Positions 35,113 through 42,790 of a stretch of 64,000 nucleotides of DNA are shown here, piece by piece. The notes below the pieces were generated by a model. That model was not told the origin of the DNA, made no database searches, and saw only the letters and a program-made list of their open reading frames with translations. Made by a program: the position numbers and the translations under genes. Numbering within the stretch: position 1 is the first letter of the stretch; every line of letters begins with the position of its first letter. Source of the DNA: CAVWTN01 sp963757945 (GTDB lineage Bacteria > Vulcanimicrobiota > Vulcanimicrobiia > Vulcanimicrobiales > Vulcanimicrobiaceae); assembly GCA_963757945.1 (NCBI GenBank), contig CAVWTN010000001.1:310001-374000 (forward strand), written 5' to 3'.

Positions 35113-36993
35113 CTATACGGCTTGGATGGTGCGCATCACGTCGACGAGGCCCGCGCCCTGAAAGGTCCGATCGCGGCGCAGATCGGTGGCGTTGTCGACG
35201 AAGAGCGCTTTGACGGTCTCGGGCTGACCGATGTACTCTTTGCGAATCGAAAGAAAGCTCGCGATGAGCCCGGAGACGTGCGGCGCCGCCATGCTGGTGC
35301 CTGAGTCCTCGCGATAGGTATACCCGTCCTTCGGGACGGTTTGCGTCGAGCCGTCGGCGTTCGAAATGGTCGCGGGCAGGCGGCTCTGCGCCGACGCGCA
35401 CGAGATGATGCGCTCGCCCGGCGCCACGAGATCCGGCTTGAGCCGTCCGTCGCCCGTCGGACCTTTGGATGAAAAGTACGAGATGCCGTACAGGTGCGGC
35501 GACTCGCGATGCGTCGATCCGACCGTGATCGCGAGATCCGCGTTGCCCGGGTCGTTGATCGTCTGCGGCAGCGTTGCCGGCCAGCCTTTCGTGTAGGCCG
35601 TGCTCAACGTTCCGTATCCCGAATTGCCGGCGGCGGCGACGACCACGACGCCCGAACGGACAAGCCGGTTGACTTCGATGCACAGCGGGCTCTGGCCGCA
35701 GCCGAACCACTTCGCATCGAACGGGTACCCGACGCTCAGATTGACGCCGGCGATGACGATGCGCCGCCCGTACCCGTTGAGCCGCTGAATCTCCTCGAAG
35801 GCGTCGATGATCGATGAGACTTGGCCGCCGCCGAAATCGTCCAGCACGCGCAGGCTGAGTAGCGTGCATTTCGGCGCCATGCCGGCGATCACGGGCGGAT
35901 ATTCGAGGACCCGTTCGTCTGCGCCGGCACCGTTGCGCGTCGTGCGCAAGACGACGGGGTCGGCGGCGGGATCGGTGCCGCCCGGCGCCGTCCATGAACC
36001 CGCGATGATGCCGGCGACGTGCGTGCCGTGCCCGAAGGCATCGACCAGCGCCGCGGGGTCGTCCGCGAAGGCGGCGGCCGGAGCGCTTGCGGGCGGAACG
36101 GCGGCGGGCGCGGGCGCGGCGCTCCCGCTGAAATCGCGGTGACGCAGCGGGCGCACGTCGTCGAGCACGAGATTCTTATGCTCCCTGAAGTGCGGATGCG
36201 TCGCATCGATGCCCGAATCGAGGACGGCCCACACGATCCCCTTGCCCGCCGCGCTATATGCGATGTGAGCGGCGTCGGCCTTGACGGTCGCGATCGTCTT
36301 CGTGATCAGCGCCTGAACTTGACTGTCTTCCCAAATCTGATGGATCGTGACGTCCCCATTCCCAGCGGTGCGATCGAGTTCGACGAGCGCGCGCACCTGT
36401 GCTCCGGTCAGCGTCGCAAAGACGTACGGGTGCGAGGCGTTATCGTTCGCGCGGTAGGCGATCGGCGCGAGGGTGCGCGACTGGAGCACGATGATGTTGC
36501 GCACGACGCTCTCGCGAGCGCCCTGTGCGCCTTCGGGATGCGTCGCGCTCAGGACGATGATGCAATCGTAGCTCGCGTCGGGGGCGACCCGGATCTCCGA
36601 GGCGAGAGGTTCGGCGATCACGCGGCCGACGAGATCTTCCGGATTGAAATCTGAGGAGTCGCCGCCCAGGCGGTCGCGGCGGAATTCGATCGGCGCGCCG
36701 GGGTCGATGCGCCGATCCAGGTCCAGAACGTGCGCGCCGCTCAGCGTTGCATACAGGAAGGGCGCACCGGCCTGCTCTCCGCTCCACGTCGTCTGCTCCG
36801 GCTGCGCGAGCGCGAGCGCATCGATGGCGGATTTCACTTGCCGCAGAACCGCGGGCACGGCGTCGTAGGTGAATTCCGCGGCGTCAATCTGGGTGACTCG
36901 GACGCGCACGACGATATCGAACAGCGCGCCGGGGTTCGCGCGCGCAAGGCTGTAGAGAGGTTCGGTGATGCGGCTTTCGTTGGAAGAGTTCAT
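35113..36993 (-). CDS. Subtilisin-like serine protease (S8), no signal peptide
   Basis: The catalytic triad is complete: Asp259 (WAVLDSGIDATHPHF), His322 (FGHGTHVAGII) and Ser567 (DSGTSMAAPHVSG), with oxyanion Asn457 (VVAAAGNSGYG). About 240 residues precede the protease domain; they are not a hydrophobic signal but contain repeated beta-rich units (FLYATLSGAHVLDLDRRID and YVFATLTGAQVRALVELDRT), possibly two propeptide/inhibitor-like domains. A Pro/Ala linker sits between Asp and His. Without a signal peptide the enzyme is predicted to be cytoplasmic or exported by another route. ATG 36993 has a GGAG about eleven bases upstream. Confidence 0.9.
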   Translation of the reverse strand: MNSSNESRITEPLYSLARANPGALFDIVVRVRVTQIDAAEFTYDAVPAVLRQVKSAIDALALAQPEQTTWSGEQAGAPFLYATLSGAHVLDLDRRIDPGAPIEFRRDRLGGDSSDFNPEDLVGRVIAEPLASEIRVAPDASYDCIIVLSATHPEGAQGARESVVRNIIVLQSRTLAPIAYRANDNASHPYVFATLTGAQVRALVELDRTAGNGDVTIHQIWEDSQVQALITKTIATVKADAAHIAYSAAGKGIVWAVLDSGIDATHPHFREHKNLVLDDVRPLRHRDFSGSAAPAPAAVPPASAPAAAFADDPAALVDAFGHGTHVAGIIAGSWTAPGGTDPAADPVVLRTTRNGAGADERVLEYPPVIAGMAPKCTLLSLRVLDDFGGGQVSSIIDAFEEIQRLNGYGRRIVIAGVNLSVGYPFDAKWFGCGQSPLCIEVNRLVRSGVVVVAAAGNSGYGTLSTAYTKGWPATLPQTINDPGNADLAITVGSTHRESPHLYGISYFSSKGPTGDGRLKPDLVAPGERIISCASAQSRLPATISNADGSTQTVPKDGYTYREDSGTSMAAPHVSGLIASFLSIRKEYIGQPETVKALFVDNATDLRRDRTFQGAGLVDVMRTIQAV

Positions 36994-37139
36994 GCGGCGA
37001 GCTGCTCCCAAATGACCGATGACCAACGCCCGAGGTGGGCCCGACGGGAAGGTGCCCGAGCAACCGGACGAACCCCTGCCCGGCCTAACGCATCCTTCCC
37101 GCAAGGTCCCGCGCTCCGAGGCGCGCGTGGCCGTTCCCG

Positions 37140-38678
37140 ATGGTGGGCACTCAATACGCGATGGACGTCGCTGCCGCACCGATCGCTCCGCCCGCGCTGC
37201 CCGTGAAGGCCCGGTTTCCCTGGAAGGCAATAGCGCCGGTCGTCGTCGCGGCGCTCATCGCGCTCGTGCCCGCACCGCATGGGCTCGATCACAAAGCGTG
37301 GTTCTATTTCGCGCTGTTCGCGGGCGTCATCGTCGGCCTGATCCTCGAGCCGCTGCCGGCCGCGGCGATCGGCTTCATCGGCATCACGATCGCGGTCACG
37401 CTGGGCTTCATCGGCGATACGCCGGCCGACTCGCTGAAGTGGGGGCTCTCGGGCTTCGCCAACGACACGGTCTGGCTGATCTTCGCGGCCTACATGTTCG
37501 CAGAGGGGTACGAGAAGACCGGACTCGGACGGCGCATCGCGCTCATGCTGGTGAGCGCGCTCGGGAAGCGGACGCTGGGACTCGGATATGCCGTGGCGCT
37601 CGCCGATCTCGTGCTCGCGCCGTTCACACCGTCGAACACCGCGCGCAGCGGCGGCACGATCTTCCCGATCATCAAGAACATCCCGCCGCTCTACGGATCG
37701 CTTCCCGGGGAGTCCGCGCGAAAGATCGGCGCGTATCTCCTCTACACCGCGTTCGCGACGACCTGCGTGACGAGCTCGATGTTCCTGACCGCGCTCGCAC
37801 CGAATCTGCTCGCGGTCGAGATCATCAACAAGACCTCCGGCATTCACATTTCGTGGATGCAGTGGTTCGGCGCGTTCTTGCCGATCGGCTTGCTGCTCTT
37901 TCTGCTCGTTCCGGCATTGCTCTACGTGATCTACCCGCCCCAAGTAAAGAGCGGCGGCGAGGTCGTGACGTGGGCACGCGCCCAACTCCACGACATGGGC
38001 GGGCTCTCCGGCAAAGAGATCGTCATGGGTCTGCTGGCGATCTTCGCGCTCGTGCTCTGGATCATCGGCGGCTCGTGGATCGCGGCGACGACCGTGGCGC
38101 TCGTCGTCGTCTCGGCGATGATCCTGACCGGCATCCTGAGCTGGAACGATCTGCTCGCGTACAAGCAAGCCTGGAGCGTGCTGGTGTGGTTCGCGACGCT
38201 CGTCGCGCTCGCCGATGGGCTCAACAAAGTCGGCTTCCTGCCCTGGTTTGGAAAACTGGTCGCGCATACGCTGCACGGCGTCTCGCCGCTATTCGTCGTG
38301 ATCGGACTCGTGGTCGTGTTCTTCGCCGTGCACTATCTCTTCGCGAGCATCACGGCGCAAGCGACGGCCCTGCTGCCGGTCTTCGTCGCCTCGGTCGCCG
38401 TGATGGAAGGCGTGCCGCTGGTGACGATCGTTCTCTTGCTGGCGTTCTCGCTCGGCCTGATGGGCGTGATCACGCCGTACGCATGCGGCCCGGCGCCGAT
38501 CTATTTCGGCAGCGGGTACATCGAGGGACGCGATTTCTGGAAGCTCGGGGGCGTGCTCGGCGCGGTGTTCCTCGCCGCGCTCCTCGCGATCGGCATCCCG
38601 TACGTCACGGCGACGCAGCACCAAGCGGTCGCAACGCACCTCGACGTAGAACATGGACTTCCCGCACCGGCGAAATAG
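37140..38678 (+). CDS. DASS-family dicarboxylate/sodium symporter (CitT/DiT1 type)
   Basis: A 512-residue membrane protein with about twelve hydrophobic segments and DASS family markers: PSNTARSGGTIFPIIKNIP in the first half and GVITPYACGPAPIYFGSGYI in the second, the two substrate/sodium-binding repeats. It resembles plastid-type 2-oxoglutarate/malate translocators and bacterial citrate/succinate antiporters, so it probably moves C4-C5 dicarboxylates. Start could be ATG 37140 or ATG 37161; neither has a clear ribosome site. It is divergent from the subtilase operon. Confidence 0.88.
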   Translation: MVGTQYAMDVAAAPIAPPALPVKARFPWKAIAPVVVAALIALVPAPHGLDHKAWFYFALFAGVIVGLILEPLPAAAIGFIGITIAVTLGFIGDTPADSLKWGLSGFANDTVWLIFAAYMFAEGYEKTGLGRRIALMLVSALGKRTLGLGYAVALADLVLAPFTPSNTARSGGTIFPIIKNIPPLYGSLPGESARKIGAYLLYTAFATTCVTSSMFLTALAPNLLAVEIINKTSGIHISWMQWFGAFLPIGLLLFLLVPALLYVIYPPQVKSGGEVVTWARAQLHDMGGLSGKEIVMGLLAIFALVLWIIGGSWIAATTVALVVVSAMILTGILSWNDLLAYKQAWSVLVWFATLVALADGLNKVGFLPWFGKLVAHTLHGVSPLFVVIGLVVVFFAVHYLFASITAQATALLPVFVASVAVMEGVPLVTIVLLLAFSLGLMGVITPYACGPAPIYFGSGYIEGRDFWKLGGVLGAVFLAALLAIGIPYVTATQHQAVATHLDVEHGLPAPAK

Positions 38679-38690
38679 CCGGCCGATTCC

Positions 38691-39308
38691 CTAAAGATCG
38701 CCCGGTACGTCCACGTCGCGCTGCGTGCTTGCATCGGTGAGCACGAGCGCGCGAACTCGCAACCGCGCATCGGTGCGCAGCGCGCGCAACGTATCGCCTT
38801 CGGGGAGCGCGGCGAGCCGCGCCCGCGCCGCGGGGCCCAGAATGACGGGATGCGCGGGGCGGCCGGCGCACGTCGGTGCGAGCAGATCGCAGGCCGAGTC
38901 GAACGCGTCGATCGCTCGCTCGACGAGCGCGCGATCGACGTACGGCATGTCGCCGAGCAGCACGACGAGCGCCGCGTGCGGATCGACGAGCGCGCTTGCG
39001 AGCCGCAGGGAGTGCGTCATTCCGCGCTCGGGTTCAGCATTGATTGCAATCCGGCGCCCGGGCGCGGGCTCGAGCTGCGCGGCCAGGCTCGGTGCCGCGA
39101 CCACGACGGTTTCGTGCTCGCCGCACGCTGCGAGCACGCGGTCGATCATGCGCCGGCCGCCCACGTGCTCCAGCAGTTTGAGCGAGCCGAAGCGTCGCGA
39201 GGCGCCGGCCGCGAGGACAACGCACACACGGGAGCCGGCGCTCGACACGTTCGCGCCGTTAGCGTCCGCAGGCGGAGTCCCCTTCCGCGCACTGGAATCA
39301 GGCGTCAT
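38691..39308 (-). CDS. mocA: MocA-like molybdenum cofactor cytidylyltransferase
   Basis: The 205-residue protein is a MobA/MocA-type nucleotidyltransferase: VCVVLAAGASRRFGSLKLLE (nucleotide loop) followed by VVLLGDMPYVDRALVERAID and GRPAHPVILGP. Such enzymes attach CMP (MocA) or GMP (MobA) to molybdopterin. Xanthine-oxidase-family enzymes including CO dehydrogenase need the cytosine form, and this gene is divergent from coxDEMSL, so MocA is the likely role. The ATG at 39306-39308 overlaps the coxD start (CATG); the first ~26 residues are not conserved, so a GTG nearer the nucleotide loop may be the true start. Confidence 0.82.
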   Translation of the reverse strand: MTPDSSARKGTPPADANGANVSSAGSRVCVVLAAGASRRFGSLKLLEHVGGRRMIDRVLAACGEHETVVVAAPSLAAQLEPAPGRRIAINAEPERGMTHSLRLASALVDPHAALVVLLGDMPYVDRALVERAIDAFDSACDLLAPTCAGRPAHPVILGPAARARLAALPEGDTLRALRTDARLRVRALVLTDASTQRDVDVPGDL

Positions 39309-40215
39309 GAGCGCAACAATCGATCGGGGTGCACCAGCTTCCATCGCCGGCTTGACGCGCCGGCTCGAGGGCGCCGGCTATCTTGCCGACGCGCCGCTTG
39401 CGACGACGATCTTTCTCGCGCTGCGTTTGGGGCAGCCGCTCTTCCTCGAGGGCGACGCCGGCGTCGGCAAGACCGAGGTCGCGAAGGCGCTCGCAACGGT
39501 GCTCGATACGCGCTTGATTCGTCTGCAGTGCTACGAAGGCATCGAGCCTTCGCAAGCGCTCTATGAGTGGAACTACACGCGCCAGCTCCTTCACGTGCGC
39601 GCCGCGGAAGCGTTCGGCAGCGAGCGCGATCTCGGCGCCGTGGAAGCCGGGTGCTATTCGCGCGAGTACTTGATCGCGCGCCCGCTGCTGGAGGCGCTCG
39701 AACACCCGGGCGATCCGCCGGTCTTGTTGATCGACGAGATCGATCGCGCGGACGATGAATTCGAAGCCTTCTTGCTCGAGATACTCTCCGATTTCCAAAT
39801 CACGGTTCCGGAGCTCGGCACGATTCGCGCCGAGCGGCCGCCGATCGTCATACTGACGTCGAATCGCACGCGCGAAGTGCACGATGCGCTCAAACGCCGC
39901 TGTCTCTATTACTGGATCGATCACCCCTCGCTCGACCGCGAAACGGAGATCGTGCGGCGGCGCGTGCCGGGCGTCGGCGCGGCGCTCGCGCGCGAGGTCG
40001 CGCGCGGCGTCGAACGGATGCGCGCGCTCGATCTCTACAAGCCGCCCGGCGTTTCCGAGACGCTGGACTGGAGCCGCGCGCTGCTCGCGCTCGGGGCGGA
40101 AGAACTCACCGTCGCGAACGTGGAAGCGACGCTCGGCGCCGTCTTGAAATACCGCGAGGATCAGACTCGCGTCCGCGAGCGTGGGCTCGCCACGTTCGTT
40201 GCCGACGGAAGATGA
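39307..40215 (+). CDS. coxD: CoxD-like MoxR-family AAA+ ATPase
   Basis: A 302-residue AAA+ protein with Walker A GDAGVGKTE (residues 49-57), Walker B VLLIDEIDRADDEFEAFLLE, sensor-1 VILTSNRTREVHDALKRRC and the MoxR-type arrangement. In Oligotropha the CoxD ATPase is needed to build the Cu-S-Mo cluster in the apo-enzyme. It lies first in the cox run, overlaps coxE by 35 bases, and both precede coxMSL. ATG 39307 overlaps the start of the divergent mocA gene. Confidence 0.9.
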   Translation: MSATIDRGAPASIAGLTRRLEGAGYLADAPLATTIFLALRLGQPLFLEGDAGVGKTEVAKALATVLDTRLIRLQCYEGIEPSQALYEWNYTRQLLHVRAAEAFGSERDLGAVEAGCYSREYLIARPLLEALEHPGDPPVLLIDEIDRADDEFEAFLLEILSDFQITVPELGTIRAERPPIVILTSNRTREVHDALKRRCLYYWIDHPSLDRETEIVRRRVPGVGAALAREVARGVERMRALDLYKPPGVSETLDWSRALLALGAEELTVANVEATLGAVLKYREDQTRVRERGLATFVADGR

Positions 40216-41377
40216 AGCGGATGCGGCGCTGCGGGCGCTGGTTGCCTTCGGGCGGATGTTGGCGCTCGGCGGCGTCCGCACGACGGCGGAGCGGATCGCG
40301 CGCTTTGCGCGCGCGCTGACGTTCCTCGATCTCTTCGACCGGGACGAAGTCTTCTGGGCGGGTTTCGCGACGCTCTGTTCCCGTCACGACGATCTTCCGG
40401 TATACGAGCGTTGCTTCGCCGCGTTCTGGGGCGCGCTCTCCGGCGCGGAGCGTTCCGCGGGCCGCGGCACGATGCGCGTCGTCATGGAGGAACCTCCGCT
40501 CGTGCCGTACGGGCGGGCCGTGCCGGGCGAGGCGGTCGACGATGAGATCCGGTGGGTTCAATTCAGCGCCGTCGACGTCGAGCGAGAGAAAGACTTCGGC
40601 GCCTACACGGCGGCCGAGTTCGCGCGGTTCCTCGCCGCCGTTCGCGCGGTCCGCCTGCATGCCCCGCTGCGGCGCGAGCGCCGGCGGGAACCGGCAAAGC
40701 GCGGGCGCTTCGATCTGCACCGCACGCTGCGTCACGCGATGGAGACCGGGGGGGAGCCGATTCGACGCTACGGCCGCGCGCGCCGGCGGCGCCCGATCCC
40801 GCTCGTCGCTCTGTGCGACGTCTCGGGTTCGATGGAGCCGTACACGCGAGCGCTCCTCGCGTTCGTCCATGCCGGAATCGCATCCGGCCTTCCCTTCGAA
40901 GCGTTCTCACTCGGGACGCGGACGGTGCGGCTCACGCGAGCGCTGGCGGCGCACGAGCCGACTCGCGCGCTGATCGCAGCGGCGCGCCTCGCGGATGATT
41001 GGGCCGGCGGGACCCGGCTGGGCGAGACGCTCAAGGCGTTCTTGGACGGCTGGGGGCAACGCGGGACCGCCCGCGGCGCGATCGTCGTCATCGTTTCGGA
41101 CGGCTGGGATCGAGGCGACTTGGCGCTGTTGCGCGAGCAGATGCAGCGGCTCTCCCGCCTGGCCCGCCGGATCGTTTGGGTGAACCCGCGCAAGGCCGCG
41201 GAAGGCTACGAACCGCTCGCCGGCGGGATGGCGACGGCGCTCCCATTCGTCGATCGCTTCCTTTCCGGGCATAGCCTGGCCGCGCTCGACGAGCTTGCCT
41301 TGGCGATCTTCGAGGAAGACGGCGCCCGCCTGCGACAAAGGTCGCGCGGCGACAGTCTACATCCTCACAGGCTCTAG
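40181..41377 (+). CDS. coxE: CoxE-like von Willebrand factor A domain protein
   Basis: A 398-residue protein whose C-terminal half is a VWA domain with MIDAS motif DVSGSM (residues 213-218), TRLGETLKAFLDGWG and IVIVSDGWDRGD. CoxE-type proteins partner the CoxD ATPase in maturing the copper-molybdenum site. The GTG start at 40181 lies inside coxD, which fits tight coupling. A basic, Arg-rich linker (around residues 160-205) joins the helical N-terminal half to the VWA domain. The gene ends 41 bp before coxM. Confidence 0.9.
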   Translation: MGSPRSLPTEDEADAALRALVAFGRMLALGGVRTTAERIARFARALTFLDLFDRDEVFWAGFATLCSRHDDLPVYERCFAAFWGALSGAERSAGRGTMRVVMEEPPLVPYGRAVPGEAVDDEIRWVQFSAVDVEREKDFGAYTAAEFARFLAAVRAVRLHAPLRRERRREPAKRGRFDLHRTLRHAMETGGEPIRRYGRARRRRPIPLVALCDVSGSMEPYTRALLAFVHAGIASGLPFEAFSLGTRTVRLTRALAAHEPTRALIAAARLADDWAGGTRLGETLKAFLDGWGQRGTARGAIVVIVSDGWDRGDLALLREQMQRLSRLARRIVWVNPRKAAEGYEPLAGGMATALPFVDRFLSGHSLAALDELALAIFEEDGARLRQRSRGDSLHPHRL

Positions 41378-41418
41378 AGCGAAGCACTCCCCAGGTCCCC
41401 ACGCGGAAGGAGCTCCGG

Positions 41419-42318
41419 ATGCAGGTCCCGGCGGCTTTCGACTACGTCGTCGCCCACTCGGTCGACGAAGCGCTGGCCCTCTTGAAGGCGCGCGGGCCCG
41501 ACGCGCGGGTGATGGCAGGCGGGCATAGCCTGCTGCCGATGATGAAGTTGCGGCTCGCGAGCCCGACGGCGATCGTCGACATCGCGCCGCTGGATACCGA
41601 GCTTCGCTACATTCGCGCCGATGGCACGGGTGTGCGGGTCGGCGCGCTCGCAACGCACCGCGACCTGCTGGAGGCGCCGCTCGTTCGCGAGCGTGCGCCG
41701 ATCCTCGTCGACGCGGAACATCTGATCGCGGACCCCCTCGTGCGCAACATGGGGACCGTGGGCGGCTCCGTCGCTCACGGCGACGCTGCGGAAGACCTCG
41801 CGGCGGCGTTCACGGCGCTCGACGGCATCGTGACGATCCGCTCGTCGAACGGCGCGCGTGAACTTCCGATCGACCGCTTCTATCTCGGGCCGTTCACGAC
41901 GGCGCTCGAGGAGGGCGAGCTCGTCACGGAGATCCGCTGGGAGCGGCTCGCGCGCAGCAGCGCCTACGTCAAGGTGGAACGGCGCTACGGCGACTACGCG
42001 GCGGCGGCGCTCGGCGTCGCCTTCGATCTCGCGGCGGACGGCACGCTCGCAAACGTGCGCCTGGGCATGTGCGGCGTCGGCTCGACGACGCTGCGCGCGC
42101 GCAATGCGCAGGCGTTTCTCGAAGGGAAGAAGCCGGATCGCGCGACGCTCGCGCAAGCGGGGAAGATCGCCGCCGGCGAGTCGGAGCCGATCGACGATTC
42201 GCGCGGCAGCGCGGACTACAAGCGAGATCTCGTGCGCGTGCTGACGCCGCGCGTGATCGAACGCGCGCTGCACCGTGGTTCCGCGAGCGGCAACGGAGGG
42301 ACCGTCCATGCGAATTAG
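41419..42318 (+). CDS. coxM: Carbon monoxide dehydrogenase medium (FAD) subunit
   Basis: 299 residues with both FAD-binding motifs of the family: AGGHS (33-37) and TVGGS (113-117), then the CO_deh_flav_C domain (AYVKVERRYGDYAAAALGVA). It passes electrons from the CoxS iron-sulfur clusters to the quinone acceptor through FAD. GAAGGAGC precedes the ATG by a few bases. It overlaps coxS by 11 bases. Confidence 0.96.
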   Translation: MQVPAAFDYVVAHSVDEALALLKARGPDARVMAGGHSLLPMMKLRLASPTAIVDIAPLDTELRYIRADGTGVRVGALATHRDLLEAPLVRERAPILVDAEHLIADPLVRNMGTVGGSVAHGDAAEDLAAAFTALDGIVTIRSSNGARELPIDRFYLGPFTTALEEGELVTEIRWERLARSSAYVKVERRYGDYAAAALGVAFDLAADGTLANVRLGMCGVGSTTLRARNAQAFLEGKKPDRATLAQAGKIAAGESEPIDDSRGSADYKRDLVRVLTPRVIERALHRGSASGNGGTVHAN

Positions 42319-42790
42319 CGTCGAGGTCAACGGCGAGCAGCACGAGAGCGAGGTCGAGCCGCGGCTGCTGCTCGTGCACTATCTTCGCGAGCAGCTCGGG
42401 CTGACCGGAACGCATTGGGGCTGCGACACGACGAGTTGCGGCGCGTGTGCCGTCCTGCTCGACGGCGACGCCGTGAAATCGTGCACGGTCCTCGCGGTGC
42501 GCGCGAACGGCCGGAAGATCACGACGATCGAGGGGATCACGCACGCCGACGGCTCGCTGACGCCCGTGCAAGAAGGCTTCCATCAGGAGCACGGCTTGCA
42601 GTGCGGGTTCTGCACGCCGGGGATGATCGTGACCGCGACCGCACTGCTGCGCGCGAATCCGAATCCCAGCGAAGACGAGATCCGCGAGGGTATCGCCGGC
42701 AACCTCTGCCGCTGCACGGGCTACGAGAACATCATCAAGTCGATCCAGTGGGCCGCTGCGTCCGAGCAGCAGGAGAAGGCGCCGGTATGA
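42308..42790 (+). CDS. coxS: Carbon monoxide dehydrogenase small (2Fe-2S) subunit
   Basis: 160 residues with the two 2Fe-2S sites of the molybdenum hydroxylases: plant-type Cys39, Cys44, Cys47, Cys59 (WGCDTTSCGACAVLLDG) and the helical-domain cluster Cys99, Cys102, Cys134, Cys136 (CGFCTPG, NLCRCTGYE). It carries electrons from the Mo-Cu site of CoxL to the FAD of CoxM. ATG 42308 gives the typical MRISVEVNGE start; the end overlaps the coxL start by four bases (ATGA). Confidence 0.97.
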   Translation: MRISVEVNGEQHESEVEPRLLLVHYLREQLGLTGTHWGCDTTSCGACAVLLDGDAVKSCTVLAVRANGRKITTIEGITHADGSLTPVQEGFHQEHGLQCGFCTPGMIVTATALLRANPNPSEDEIREGIAGNLCRCTGYENIIKSIQWAAASEQQEKAPV

